Below are positions 47,221-59,734 of a stretch of 64,000 bases of DNA, in pieces. Position numbers and translations under genes: made by a program. The notes beneath the pieces were generated by a model. It saw only the letters and a program-made list of their open reading frames with translations. It did not search any database and had not been told where the DNA came from. How positions within the stretch are numbered: position 1 is the first letter of the stretch; each line of letters opens with the position of its first letter. This DNA comes from Balaenoptera acutorostrata. Its lineage: Eukaryota > Chordata > Mammalia > Artiodactyla > Balaenopteridae. The stretch is from contig NC_080073.1 of assembly GCF_949987535.1 (NCBI RefSeq), positions 92,419,344 through 92,483,343 on the forward strand, given 5' to 3'.

Positions 47221-50039
47221 TCCACAGTCTTCCCCAGGCTGTCAGTCTTTACCAGGTATACATTTCATCAGAAAGAAAAGGATCTAAAGTCTAATCAGAT
47301 GTGTATGTCTTTTAATAAACCTTATTTTCATTTATATTGAATTAGTAATTTAGGTAATCTTGTTTATTGAGAATAAGATTAAATCTTTAAGTATATTTTG
47401 GAAATTTTATTTTCCTCTCTCCACTTTCCCCTCTGTTTCTTTCTCCTTCCTCCTTCACTTTATGCTCTCCCACCATCTACACTTTTATTCTTTTAACTAC
47501 ATGCATCAGATATCAGGGTAACAAATCAGCAGCTCCACATACCAAATCTGACCTATAGAACTATTTTAAAACAAATCATGGGTTTTTTTTCTTTTCTTTT
47601 TTTTTTTTTTTTTTTTTTTTTACAAAAACCCTGTTGCCAACATGATTGTGAGGTTTCACAGAAAATTTAATGATGGGACATCTCTTGAAAATTTGGGAGA
47701 TCTAGCTACCCTTAGCCAGGAGTAGTCCAAGGCAACTGCCTACTGGATTTTGTGCTTTAGACAGGGCAGTCCTCTCAGATTCACTTAATCCTCACTAGGC
47801 CTGCTTTATTAGTAAATATGACCTGCCTGACTCCTGTAAGAATTTGCATTTAAGATCCCTGTTACCATCAATGTTTGAATAAAATAGCTAGATGTAAAAA
47901 CATGTTTCTAAAAAATTACAGATACATAAATGTCAATATTGTTTTCTATTTATATACAGTTTTCAGTGTTCTACATATGGTAGCTAAAAAGATTTTTTCT
48001 TCTTCGCCTTTAGTTTTTGGGCATAAATCCCTTCTTGTTTTCACAGGAACATTAGCTCAAATTTACAGATACTGTGCGCTACAGATAAAATTGTTGCATT
48101 TAAAACCATATGTCACACTGAACTGTTCAAGAGGCATCGAGCCTTTCTTTCTCGCAGATCTTTAAAGATATAATTTTATGCTCAGTTAAGATGGAAAAGA
48201 GCATTAGGTTGGAATAAAAACCTATTTACTGTGGATGCATTTCACTAAATTATTTCACCAAATTACTAGGTAGAGAGACATTAATACAGTATGGTAAAAG
48301 ACAACTTTTTCAATTTACATATGTCTTCCTCCATATTAATCAGCTGCTAGGGATTATAATTGTGATAGCAGCAGGATAAATGAGGATACTCCAAAGAGTC
48401 TGCCTCTTGTTTGTTTACACATTCATATTTACATTTTAAAGATTACAATAAGAACCTCAATTCAGAAAGTGGCTTTGATTCATTTAACACTTTATGGGAA
48501 TTTTTGTTCTATTTCAGGCCATCATTATATTATGGCTATAGAAAGGCATAAAACTCTATTACTGTTTCATGGAGTCAAAAAAAGTCAACTTGAATTGTAC
48601 AAAATAAGTAGTTCATATCTGTGAAAAGTCCTTCAGGAATAAGAGGCATTTCACTATAACTATTTTCATTCCCATACACATAACTTGTATTTTTATTTTC
48701 AGACACAAAAGCATGTAATGGGAGTGAATGTTTTAAGAAAATATGACCCCAAGGGCCCTGTTTGCTTCAGAAGTACATCTCATACAAAACACGATTCAAA
48801 TGACAACCAAACTGAATTCAGATCACAGCCTTGCAAAATTAGCTTCATTCAGCAGTTACACACACACACACAGGGGCATTTTTTTCCTATCAAATGACAG
48901 GTCAAAATATGGAAAATTGGAAGTGACCGTAGAGTACATCAGTGAAAAAATGTAGCTTAGTGGTGACCAGAACCCCTACACCACTTAACCGACCTAAGTC
49001 CTGAAAACAGTGACACTAAAATTTTAATGTTCTAAATAAATTTTTACGACTGGAGTAAATAAAAAGAATGAATAGTCAGTCTGGGATACATACATACACA
49101 ACCAGCCTAAGGCAATTTCTGACTTAGGAATGCCTGGACCACAAATCGCTGCCATCGCCATTTCGACTCATCTCTTTTAGGACTGAGAACTCGTCCCCAG
49201 CATCTCACTTCGCCGGGTCCTTTACACTCCCACTCCAGCCCATTTCCTCTCCTCCATCCTGTCCCAGTTGTTTATTTTGAGCTCTAGGGTCAAAAAGAAA
49301 TTGTGACAACCCCTCCCCACACTCCTATCTCTGCCTCTTTCACTGTCCCAGTGTGCTGAGTGAGAAGGAAAAGAGGAGGTAGCCCTGAAAATGTGAAATG
49401 GGGATAGAAATCTAAAAAGGAAGGAAACTTTTATAAGCTTTGGACAGTCCATCGTCATCTGCAATTCCCTTCTTTCACATAAACTTCATTCTCAACCTGC
49501 TCTTCAAAGCCCTGCATCCTTAAACATATTTAAAGCCCTTCTCCAGCTACATTTCCTCTGGCCAGAGCATCTATCTTGAAAAGTATTCTTCCAACTCAAT
49601 AGCCTTTTGTCCTCCTCTAGCTCCGAAAAGGCCCCCATCAGTTAATACTCCTCCTTTTAAATCTAGAAGTGCTTACTAAGTCTTCTGAATTTATAACCTT
49701 GCTTTGCAATCTTCAGAATCCCAATCAATAAATACTTGACAAGTTTCAAACATGAACTGTCATATGAAAATTTCTTCTTACATTGGTATGACAGTGAATC
49801 CAAAATAAAATTCCCAATAAATCAGTAGTCAAACATTCAACTTCCCTCTTCCTGCTTCTGGGTCATCAATGTTGCTGGGGGAATTTGTATAATGTTATAA
49901 AATGAGGACCCTACAAATTTACGGCTTTCAGTGTCATAGGACAGCTAAAGCTGCACAGCATGCCTCTGACTTGACTTCAGTCTTCCTGTTCTCTCAAGCC
50001 CCTCCTTCAATATCTTTGTCACCCAACTTCAAGTGTAAG
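47221..50039. other. unassigned sequence with a T25 run
   Basis: T25 spans 47597-47621 and may mark the tail of a minus-strand retroposon I cannot identify. A short (CA)n run lies at about 48858-48871. Bases 48300-48480 are a candidate conserved element (see findings). No supported gene. Confidence 0.35.
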
Positions 50040-50112
50040 TGATGTGTGTGTATGCGTGCATGTATAGATAGATAGATAGATACATACATACATACATAGA
50101 CAGACAGATAGG
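50040..50112. repeat. compound microsatellite (GT)n (GATA)n (CATA)n (GACA)n
   Basis: GTGTGTGT is followed by GATA units (about 50064-50080), CATA units (50081-50097) and GACA units. It probably grew by slippage. Confidence 0.95.
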
Positions 50113-50324
50113 TGGATAATCTGAATCCAACCAGATGTCTTCTGTGTTCTTCAAATCTGTATCTCTCTTTACTCTTTTCAAAATCAACATTGCCACTTGG
50201 GTCATGCTCTTTATCACATTTCTATCTCCATGGAGACCACACAATTCTAATTTCTCCTATTCTATCATATACCTCTTTCTCTTTGCTGGTTCCTATTCTT
50301 CAGCTAATGGATACTGTGGTACAA

Positions 50325-51010
50325 TAAAAGTATATATTTGGACTTTGACCCATGTTCCTGGCATAGAGCCCCCCAAACACTTGGAATTTCCTGAGTAATA
50401 GGAGTGTCTTTTGTTATTCATAATGAGGCCCTCTAGAACACACCTGAGTCTTTGCTAGTGTGGCGATTCGGGGTGGGTTTCCTAGATAGTCTCAGGATGG
50501 GGCTGATCACCAGAAAAACCAAACATGTGATTAGAGGGTAGGAATTCTCAGCCCCATCCCACCTTAAACTCTGGGGAGGGGAGTGAAGGGGAGTGGGGCT
50601 AGAGATTGGGTTATAAAATCTCCTGAACAATGGGATTCAAAGAGCTTCTGGATTGATGAACATGTAGAAGTGGGAGGGTGGTGTGCCCAGAGAGGGCATG
50701 GAAGCTCTACCCCCAACCGCCCCACACCTTGCCCTATGCATCTCTTCCATTTGGCTGTCCCTGAGTTGAATCCTTTGTAATAACCTGGTAAACTTAAATG
50801 TTTTCCTGCATTCTATGAGGCCTTCTAGTGAATTATCAAATCTGAAGGGGTAGGGGGTGCCATGGGGAACACTTGAATTTGTAGCCGAGTTGAACAGAAG
50901 TGCATTTAGCTAGGGCAGTCTTGTGGGACTGATCCTTTAAACCTGTGGAGGCTGATGTTAACTCCAGGTAGTGTCAGAAGAGGATTTAATTGTTGGCCAC
51001 CCAATTGATG
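50325..51010 (+). mobile_element. solitary LTR-like repeat, longer copy
   Basis: Landmarks include CTTTGACCCATGTTCCTGGC, TGAACATGTAGAAGTGGGAG, CAGAGAGGGCATGGAAGCTC, GCCCTATGCATCTCTTCCATTTGGCTGT and CAGTCTTGTGGGACTGATCC. The opening repeats at 39425-39665. The family looks like an ERVL-class LTR; the exact name and ends are uncertain. Confidence 0.6.
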
Positions 51011-51849
51011 TAGAGAAACAGAGAAATACATTCTGGTATATTTCATTCCTAGCTAGCTCTCCTCAAGTCTTTCTTTCTCTTCCCTTTAACCATGTAACTT
51101 CTTGAAAGACAAGTCCACAATAGATATTAGCCATTCCTTTCTTCATCTCTTCTCTCCTCTCCCCCCCTCACCTCCCCTTCTCTCTTCTGCTCTTCTCCCA
51201 ATCCCTCTGTACACATTTATATCCCCAGCAGCACCTACGACTTTCATTAAAGCTCCAAGCTTGTATTACCATCTGCTAATTGGATATCTCCAACTAAAGA
51301 TTTTATAGGCATCTCAAACTCAATATGTCTGAAACTAGATTTATTATCTCCCCTTTGCTAAAATATTCTTCTCTGCTACTTCCGAACCCAGTTAAAAGCA
51401 TCATTTAGATTAATTACCCATAGTTTTCTCTCTTTGTTCTTCTGGTTCAATATGGACAAGAAGAGTTGCAAAGCACTGGGTTAGAACTTAGCTATCCATT
51501 TAGCTAAGGATATCCAGCTAACCATAATGCTTCATTCGTCAAACATTCAGGAATAACAGAAGTCAGTTTGCATTTGGGTGCTTCATTTGTGTCCCTTGTT
51601 GCATTATCTTCTTAATCAAGAAAGGGATCTATAATGGCTGTGGACTTCCCTTCTATTTGAAACTCATTTGCGTTCACATTCCCATTTCAGAAAAGAGGAG
51701 GGCAGTGCCAATTTTAATTAAAAATTTCAGGACATCAATTCACCTAGCCAGACATGAATTCCACAGAATGCTCTTCCTTAAAGATTATTTCCTAATTAAT
51801 ACAATGAGTATCTGTTATATTCATCTAAATGGGAACGGGATGAGAAACT
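51011..51849. other. unassigned, pyrimidine-rich
   Basis: It carries AACTCAATATGTCTGAAACTAGATTTATTATCTCCCC, which resembles an old mammalian LINE-like repeat. No gene is seen. Confidence 0.35.
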
Positions 51850-54300
51850 GACATCATTTTTTAAAATCAGTTTTATTAAAGTATGATCCCCATGCAGTAA
51901 GCCACACCTATTTAAAGTATATAGTTCAATGAGATTTGACAATTGTATACATCTGTGTAACCACCTCCACAATCAAGGTATAGAACATTTCCATAAAACC
52001 AAAAGGTTTCCTTATATCCCTTTGCACTAAGGCTCCTCATCTTTCTTTAATATCAAGGAAAAAACTTATCTGCATTCTGTCATTTGCATTTTCTGGAATT
52101 TCATATAACTGGAAGCATACCATGTGCGCTCTTTCGGATCCAGCTTCTTTTGTGTAGCATGAAGTTTTTGAAGTTAAACCATCCTGTTGCATGGATCTTG
52201 CTTTTTATCTCCGAGTAGTTTTCTATTGTATAAATTCACCCCAAATTGTTCATCCATTCACCTAGTGATCGACTTGCTTCCAGTTTGGGGTTACAGTGAA
52301 CAAAGCTTCTAAGAACATCCAAGTACTCATCTTTGGAAGGATATGTTCCTCTCCATTTCTCTTGGGTAAATACCTACCAGTGGAACTGAGGGTTAAATAT
52401 TCAGTATAGGTTTAACTTGGTAAGAAACTTCCAAATTGTTTAACAAAATGGTTGGAAAGTTTTACATTCCCATCAGCAATGCTGATTCAGTTAATTTAAT
52501 GATTATGTTTTACAAGTCTTCCATATTCTACTGATTTTATGACTACTTTTTAAAAATTAACTACTGAAAAAGGAGTGTTGAAATATCCAGCTATAATAGT
52601 CTGTCTATTGCTAATTTCAGTTTGGTCAGATTTTTCTTCAGGTATTTTTTGAAGCTCTTAAATGCATGAACATTTAAAGGTTTTATATTATTTTGATGAA
52701 TTGATTCCTAGATGAAATGTTCCCTTTTATTCCTGCTAATATTTGTTTTTCTGATGTGTACTTTGGTCACTGTTGGTATAGCCATTCCAGTTTTATCTTG
52801 ATTAGTATTTGCATATTATATTGTTTTCTATCTTTTACTTTTAATCTATCTATATCTTTATATTTGAAGTGTTTTTTCTTATAGACAGCATATAGTCATA
52901 TCTTGCTTTCTAATCCAGCCTGACAGTCCATGCTTTTTAATTAGAATGTTTAGACTGTTTACATTCAGTGTACATATCTACAATATTGGGATTATATCAA
53001 CCATCCCATTTTTTTCTTTTTGTTTCATTTGTTCTTTTTACTCCTTTTCCTGATTTCTTTTGGATTACTTGAATGTTTTTTCCATTCCACTTAATCTACA
53101 CTAATAGCATTTTATTTTTTCAATTTTTTTTGTCATTTGCATCTTTAACTTATGACAGCCTACTTTCTTTCTTTTTTTAAAACTTTTTATTTTATATTGG
53201 AGTATAGCTGATTAACAACGTTGTGATAGTTTCAGATGCACAGCAAAGCAACTCAGCCATACATATACATGTATCCATTCTCCCCCAGACTCCCCTCCCA
53301 TCCAGGCTGCCACATAACATTGAGCAGAGTTCCCTGTGCTATACAGTAGGTCCTTGTTGGTTATCCTTTTTAAATATAGCAGTGTGTACATGTCAACCCC
53401 AAACTCCTTAACTATCCCTTCCCTCCACCCTTCCCCGCTGGTAACCAGAAGTTCATTCTCTAAGTCTGTGAGTCCGTTTCTGTTTTGTAATTATGTTAAT
53501 TTGTATCATTTCTTTTTAGATTCTGCATATAAGTGATATCATACAATATTTCTCTTTCTCAATGACGGCTAACTTTCAAATAATGTACCACTTCAGGAAT
53601 AATGCAAGAAACTTAGAACAGTATACTTATTTTTCCTTCTTCTCTCCTTTGTGGTTTCCAATTAGGCCCAATTATAGATCACTTGAAGTTCTTTTATTTT
53701 TTATTATTTTAGTGTTTTTTTTCCTTCATGTCAGTTTGGATAGTTTCTGATGCTAGATTTTCAAGTTCACTAATTTTTTCTTCTTCAGTGTCTAATCTAC
53801 TTTTAATACAATTGAATCATATTTTTAAATGTATATATTGTATTTTTTCATGACCAGAGTTTGGTGCTTTTCTATCACTTGTTTTGCTCATGTTTTTTCT
53901 TTAAATTGAAAGAGCATGAGCATATCATTAAAGGCTATTTAAAATTCTTCATCTACTAATTCCATAATCTCTGTGATATGTATTTCTATTTATTGGTTTT
54001 TCTCTGTTACTAGTCTCATTTTCCTACTTCCTCACATTTGTAATAGTTTTTATTAGATGCTGAACATGGTGAATTTCCCATTGTTGAATGCTAATTTTGC
54101 TGTTTTTTCTTAAAGAATTTGGACTTAGTTATGGCAAGAAGTAACCTGCAGTTCAGCTTGATACTTTCAAAACTTGTTTTTAAATGCTGTTATGATAGGT
54201 TTAGAGTTATCTTTACTCTAGATCTAGAGTAGACATTCCTGTATTACGGTCTGGAAGGTGACTTCAAGCTTTCTACTTTCTGCTATGTTTTCTGGGATGA
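51850..54300 (-). mobile_element. ancient L1 (L1M type), minus strand, interrupted at 53168-53561
   Basis: Complementary ORF2/3' text includes TTATTAAAGTATGATCCCCATGC, CACCTCCACAATCAAGGTATAG, GGTAAATACCTACCAGTGG and AACTTCCAAATTGTTTAACAAAATGG. It then drifts into very decayed reverse-transcriptase-like text. L1-like AT-rich text resumes after the inserted L1 (ACTTTCAAATAATGTACC) and fades near 54300. Confidence 0.65.
53168..53561 (-). mobile_element. 5'-truncated L1 3' end inserted in an older L1
   Basis: It is the same L1 3' UTR type as at 2961-3600, in reverse: a T-rich start, TTGGAGTATAGCTGATTAAC, TTCCCTGTGCTATACAGTAG and GGTAACCAGAAG, ending with AGATTCTGCATATAAGTGAT. The 16-bp flanks ATGACAGCCTACTTTC (53152-53167) and ATGACGGCTAACTTTC (53562-53577) are a target duplication with two differences. 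Confidence 0.85.
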
Positions 54301-54734
54301 TCATAGTGCTCACCTTGCTTGTTTTCTTCTCTCAGGATCACCATCCTGCTTTATTTTTTGTCTAATGTCTGAAACAGTTGCTTCATATATCTTGTTCATT
54401 TTTCTAGTTTTTTTCCCCTTTTCTAGATTTTTATGATGTGAGGATAAATCTGTTAATCCATAATGGCTGGAGGCAGAAAGTCTGACATCTCTTTCCAAAG
54501 AGACTTAGTGGGTAGTGATCTAAAATTTCTTTGGTTATAAGAGGGAAAAGTTTACCTTTGCATAGCAGAAAACACTTCTTACCCCAAAGTTTACTCCATC
54601 TTTGTTGAATGGAAAATAAGTCAATTGATTGTATGGTTTTTCAGTCTCACACCTATTTGCACTTAGAGAAGCAGAGGTTATTCTCTATCATTCATACCAT
54701 TTGTTCAGGAAAAAACACTGACTATTATATATGT
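54301..54734. other. unassigned sequence
   Basis: No gene or nameable repeat is seen. Confidence 0.35.
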
Positions 54735-55245
54735 TGCATTAGTTACTTATTACTATGTAACAAACCACCCCAAAATTTTTGTGGCTTTAAGTAACAACCT
54801 TTTTTTTTTTTTCTCAAGAGTCTACGGACTGATCAGTCAGTTCTGCTGATCTGAGTGGGTTGCTGTGGCTTACTTACTGAATTGTATTCAGCTGCAGGTC
54901 TGACAGTCTTCTTTGCTGCTCTTAGTTGAATTCTTTCACCTATCTTGGGCCTCAGTTGGGACAACTAAATTGGTTCAGCTTTATTCCATGTGGTCTACAT
55001 TTGGTCTCATGGTGGTGGCAGTTTTCCAAGAAAGCAAATGGAATTATTTAAGGCTTCTTGGACTGGCACAAACTTCTGCTGCACTCTTTTGGCCAACACA
55101 AGTCATAGGGTCAGCCCATATTCAAGGGTTAGAGAAACAGACCCTACCTCTTCATGGGAGGAAATGCAAGTCATATTGCAAAGGGTTTGGATACAAAAAG
55201 CAGTGGAAATTTAGAGCCATTTTTACAATCCACCTACTACATATA
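54735..55245 (+). mobile_element. old interspersed repeat, longer copy (paired with 43155-43475)
   Basis: It opens like the repeat at 43155 and continues through CATGTGGTCTACATTTGGTC, CACAAGTCATAGGGTCAGCC, CTACCTCTTCATGGGAGGAA and ATGCAAGTCATATTGCAAAG to about 55245. The 120-codon frame at 54913-55275 lies wholly in it and is not a gene. Confidence 0.55.
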
Positions 55246-56019
55246 CTTTACCTATGCAAAATGATCTTATTTTAGGAAACTCACTAACTAAGCTCAGAAA
55301 GATTACTGTGATCTGAAGTTTTCTCTCCTGAGCTTCACTAATCATGATGAGTCATTCTAGCATATGGGCAATGAGAACACTAGGAAATCTCATTAATCAG
55401 CCATCTATATCTGTCTCCTCTAGCCTCTGCCTATGACTATTTCCATCTCCTTTATTGTTATTTTTGCCAAATCTTGAAAATATGCCATAACCTATGATCA
55501 AGCAAATACTACTGAAATGAATACTAAAAGAAATACTAAATGAATAATAATAATAATGTACTAAATGAAAGCTATCCTCAGTGCCTTGGTGAAATAGTTT
55601 CATTGCACTTTGCACCATCACCCTTATAACATTTATCATATTTTTCCTTTCATTTTAGCTATTTATTTAATTGTATGATCCTTTACTATACCATACAGTT
55701 CCTGAGGTCCAAAATCATGTTCTTTTTACTTTGTGCCTCCTTCACAGCCCTTTATGGAAGAGTTGCACCACTGGATAAGTGGAATGAAAAATAGATTGAT
55801 GTGTATATCCTGCAGCTGCTTTTTTAATGAGTAGGAAGAATGGATTTAATTGTAATTTTAATCAATACTATAAATAATTGTTATTGGCTACCATTTATTA
55901 GGTTCTATGTCTAAATACTGCTCTAAAAATTCAACAAAAACAGTAAGTAACTATTCATTGTTGCCTTACATTTTAACTTCTATCTATATTACAGATTTTC
56001 AGCTAATACCTGCCTAGTC
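55246..56019 (+). mobile_element. probable L2 LINE 3' end at 55605-55790, with unassigned flanks
   Basis: Bases 55605-55790 run through ACTTTGCACCATCACCCTTA, ACAGTTCCTGAGGTCCAAAATCATG and CACAGCCCTTTATGGAAGAG in an L2-like order (a diverged form of the CTCCATGAGGGCAGGGACT part). The rest of the interval is unassigned. Confidence 0.4.
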
Positions 56020-56225
56020 AGGTAGAGGAAAGAACAGGGCCCTGGAGACAAAGAAATTTGATTCAAACATCTCACTGCTGCTTCTCAAATATGTTACTCA
56101 ACCTGAGGTTCAGTCCCTACAAAATAGAGGTTTACCAATATTTAACTCATAATAAACAGACACAGTTAAAAGAAATAAGACATATGGAGGGTCTAACACA
56201 TAGTAGGGACTTAACTCCATGTTTA
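56020..56225 (+). mobile_element. MIR SINE
   Basis: The order AACAGGGCCCTGGAGACAAAG, TTACTCAACCTGAGGTTCAG, TCCCTACAAAATAGAGGTT and TCTAACACATAGTAGGGACT follows MIR on the plus strand. Confidence 0.62.
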
Positions 56226-56336
56226 TTTAATTCTATTTCTCCTCTCTCTCTCAGAATGCAGGTCTGTTTTACTGGCAAACACTGCAGAGCAGAAGTGGGT
56301 CCTTGTAATTTTACAGAAGTTACAATTAAGTTTTTC

Positions 56337-56364
56337 CAAGTTAATCTTTGGAAAGATTAACTTG
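56337..56364. repeat. perfect 12-bp hairpin
   Basis: CAAGTTAATCTT (56337-56348), loop TGGA, AAGATTAACTTG (56353-56364). All 12 pairs match. It lies about 20 bases left of the T-rich tail of the L1 at 56385. Confidence 0.9.
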
Positions 56365-56384
56365 AGGGAGAATGGAGAGATTTG

Positions 56385-56780
56385 GCTTTTGTTTTTTGTT
56401 TTTTTTAAACATCTTTATTGGAGTATATTTGCTTTACAGTGGTGTGTTAGTTTCTGCTTTATAACAAAGTGAATCCACTATACATATACATATATCCCCA
56501 TATCTCCTCCCTCTTGCATCTCCCTCCCACCCTCCCTATCCCACTCCTCTAGGTGGTCACAAAGCACCGAGCTGATCTCCCTGTGCTATGTGGCTGCTTC
56601 CCACTAGCTATCTATTGTACATTTGGTAGTGTATATATGTTCATGCCACTCTCTCACTTCACCCCAGGTTACCCGTCCCCCTCCCCGTGTCCTCAAGTCC
56701 ATTCTCTACATCTGCATCATTATTCCTGTCCTGCCCCTAGGTTCTTCATAACCATTTTTTTTAGATTCCATATATATACT
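56385..56780 (-). mobile_element. 5'-truncated young-type L1, 3' UTR only
   Basis: It is the reverse complement of the 3' UTR in copies A and B: a T-rich start with AAACATCTTTATTGGAGTAT, CCTCTAGGTGGTCACAAAGC and GCAGCTGCTTCCCACTAGCT-like text. It ends in the AGATTCCATATATATA part that directly follows the ORF2 stop. The reverse frame here (56553-56846) is an artefact of the UTR. Confidence 0.88.
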
Positions 56781-57274
56781 CCAAATCTTTTTCCACTTCA
56801 CTCTAGTTTTTTGGAGAGAAGTCTTGTCAAGTATCTGAAGAGTTGAGGATCATGCTGGGATAATATTCCACCATCACAAAAGGGAGTGAACTGCTCTCCC
56901 CATACAGACTCAGAATTAGGGGCAGAGTCCTTTATAAGATGGATTAGGGCAGGTTTTATTCTTGCTTATTCCCCTTCCAGGAGTCTTATGACCCATTGCT
57001 CAGGAGCACTTTGGTCATCTCCTTCTTTCTCTTGAAATCTTTACTCCTCTCTGTTTGGTAATTACAACTACTCTATCTTTGGGACTCACTCTTCAAACGT
57101 CCCACAGTCCCCAAATCTAGATAACTAAAAGGTACTTAGGAGTCTCAGAATTCATTTTACCAATAATGACACTTTTGGCTGCAGCAAATGTCTAGTTTTC
57201 CTCATAGCATCACAGCAAATTTTAAAAGATTTTTAAAGAGAGAGAAGGCTAGAGAGCATAGGAGAAGGAGTGGG
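56781..57274. other. unassigned sequence
   Basis: No gene or nameable repeat is seen. Confidence 0.35.
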
Positions 57275-57297
57275 TGTGGTAGGCAGAATAATGCTCC

Positions 57298-57340
<43 letters not shown>

Positions 57341-57800
57341 TGACCACATTTTGGAACTGTGGATATGTTACCCACATGGCAAAAGGGACTTTGAGGTTGT
57401 GATTAATTAAGGACCCTGAGAGGGAGAAATTATCCTGAATTATCTAGGTATGTCCAACCTAATATCCACCTCCACCTCTCTTGGCTGTGGTCAGAGAGAA
57501 ATGTGACAATGGAAGAAGGGTCAGGGAGATGTGATGTTGCTGTCTGTGAGGATACAGGAAGGGGCTACTAGCCAAAGAATGCAGATATTCCATAGAAGCT
57601 GGAAAATGCAAGGAAATAGATTTTGCTCTGGAGCCTCCAGAAAAAAATACAGCTTTGCCAACACCTTGAATTTAGTCCAGTAAGACCTATGTTGGACTTC
57701 TGACCCACAGACTGTAGGATAATAAATGTGTGTTGTTGACACCACTGCTTGTGGTAATTTGGTATAGAAGCAACAGGAAACTAATATGGTGGGAATGCAT
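57275..57800 (+). mobile_element. MLT1-type MaLR LTR with an internal CA microsatellite
   Basis: Landmarks TGGTAGGCAGAATAATGCTC, AAGGGACTTTGAGGTTGTGATTAATTAAGG, GGAGCCTCCAGAAAAAAATA, TTGAATTTAGTCCAGTAAGACC and GGAAACTAATATGGTGG follow the older MLT1 subfamilies. A (CA)n run occupies 57302-57336. Confidence 0.75.
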
Positions 57801-58679
57801 AGAGATCAGAAGAGACATTTTCCAGAAATGCATGGCTATTCTCAGGTGATCACATTTATCCTTTACTCAAAGATTCCTTTTAAAGTCATTGAATATAAGC
57901 CACCTCATGAACAGTGAGGTTTTCTCTCCAAGGTAACAGTTATCAACAGAATTTTTTCTTCTCCTCCATAATGTCACACCTCTGTGCACATGCATATATC
58001 TGAGATTAAAATAAAAAACAGAATAAGAGAAACAGAGGTTATATAGGCAGGTAATATTATAAGCCTTCAAACCTCCATCACTATCATTGCCACAAACATT
58101 TGCCAACTGCCTGCTGCATGGAAGGCATGTTGCTATGTACTGAGGATATAGAACTAAACACTTGGCTTTGACCCTCAATGCAATACCATTCACTTATTTG
58201 ATGCCTTGCTTAGCTTATTTCTGAGCACTGCTCTTGGGAGGAACTAGTAAATGATTTTTAAAAGTTGACCTTTTTCTGTAATATAGTGTTTAATAATGGC
58301 ACCTGATTTTCCCAATGACAATGGGTCCTGGAAGGCACTAAATCACCAAAGTAGAAATCTGTCTTATTTCCCATCCTGTGCCTATTAAGGCGAAGATTTT
58401 AAGTGACACAGTTTAGGAAGATCCAACAGAAACTGGAATAGTGAAAGGATCAGCACTTGCAGAAGGCCACAGGCCCATGAGTTCGTGTTAATGAACACCA
58501 TGTTGTGCAGTAACAACCAACTGAATAAAGGTATAGAAAGCCATTCCCAACTGTTGCGTATATATAGAGAGAGTGTCAATAAGGACTTTATTTCTGGCTG
58601 AAGGAAAGCTTTTTTTTTAGAGATATTGATGAAAACTGGCCCTTCAAGGAGTGAATGACTTGAGATCAAACCAATCTGT
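57801..58679. other. unassigned sequence
   Basis: The minus frames at 57867-58193 and 58385-58669 show no domain. Bases 58100-58180 (GGCATGTTGCTATGTACTGAGGATATAGAAC) look like part of an old mammalian repeat. Confidence 0.35.
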
Positions 58680-58880
58680 GATACCTTACAGTTGTATAAT
58701 TTTGAGAAAGTTCCTCAACTTCTATGAGCTTCTGTTTTCTCATTTTTAAAGCATGTGTAATAAATTTCTGAATCACAGAAATGTTATCAGTATTATACCA
58801 TATGGGGAAAAGATTGCAAAAGCACCTAATGATGTGTTTGGTCCATACACTATAAATAAAAGGTCTTTCATTCATTCTTT
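58680..58880 (+). mobile_element. MIR SINE, diverged
   Basis: ATTTTGAGAAAGTTCCTCAACTTC and GAGCTTCTGTTTTCTCATTTTTAAAGC correspond to the MIR core; the flanks are poorly kept. Confidence 0.5.
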
Positions 58881-59544
58881 CATTTATTCAAAACCTACTT
58901 GGAATTTGCAAATACAGTGACACAATCCTTGAGCACAATGACTCCACGCACATAAGAACTGCTGACTTTCAAATTTTGAGATTTGCAAATGGAGTCACCA
59001 ATCTGCCAAGATTTGCACAAAATGCTTCAACAGAGCAATTATAAATTAACTCTCTCTTTTGTTTCATGCTTCATTTTAGATGTTTCATAACCAACTCCTC
59101 TGGAAAGGAAAAAACTATCTAGCACATCAGCATTTCTCTAGTACAATAGGATTTGAAGAGCTGAATGACAGTGTCTCCTGGAGAAGGGATTTTCTACTCA
59201 CAGAACCTGAGATGAAAATCATCTTTCCCAGTTTTACAAATTAGAAAAAAAAATCTCCAGTGTCTTTTCTGCCTGTATTTTTCTGGTGTTGGAATTCTGA
59301 TGGAAACATTCAAGTTTAATGCAACCTCTTTATCACTTTTGAAGGCAAGACCATGCATTTTTCTTTTATATCCTCTATGTTCTAATCCCTAGTTATGTTT
59401 ATCTTTATATATACATATATATGATATATATTAGATTTCTGAAAAGCAAGAAAGACTGTTTTTACAGGTCAGAATTAACTATATGGTTTTTAAATTACAA
59501 AACTACTAAGGTGCATTTAACCTGCTTTAACCCTCTACCCGTAA
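58881..59544. other. unassigned sequence
   Basis: No gene or nameable repeat is seen. Confidence 0.35.
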
Positions 59545-59690
59545 TTCTCAATCCTGGTTGCAAAATAGAATGACTTAGGCAACCTTTAAGAAATATCTAT
59601 ATTCAGAAGTGCCCCTCTTCTAATTTAATTGGTCTGGGATGGGGCCCAGGGTACACTGTGCTTTTTAAAAAAGTTTCTCAGGTAATTTTA
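59545..59690 (+). mobile_element. MER5A-type hAT MITE (first of two)
   Basis: It contains TTCTCAATCCTGGTTGCAAA, TTTAATTGGTCTGGGATGGGG and TTTCTCAGGTAATTTTAATGAG in the family order. Confidence 0.65.
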
Positions 59691-59734
59691 ATGAGAAGCC
59701 AAAGATGAGAAATAATGGCCTACACCAATGGGTT

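Noticed and set aside
54913..55275. 120-codon frame as a gene
   Set aside because: It lies within an old interspersed repeat that has another copy at 43155-43475, and no protein domain is visible.
56553..56846. 97-codon plus-strand frame (similar minus frames at 2670-2921 and 6833-7108)
   Set aside because: It is the reverse reading of the L1 3' UTR, repeated wherever that UTR occurs, and not a gene.
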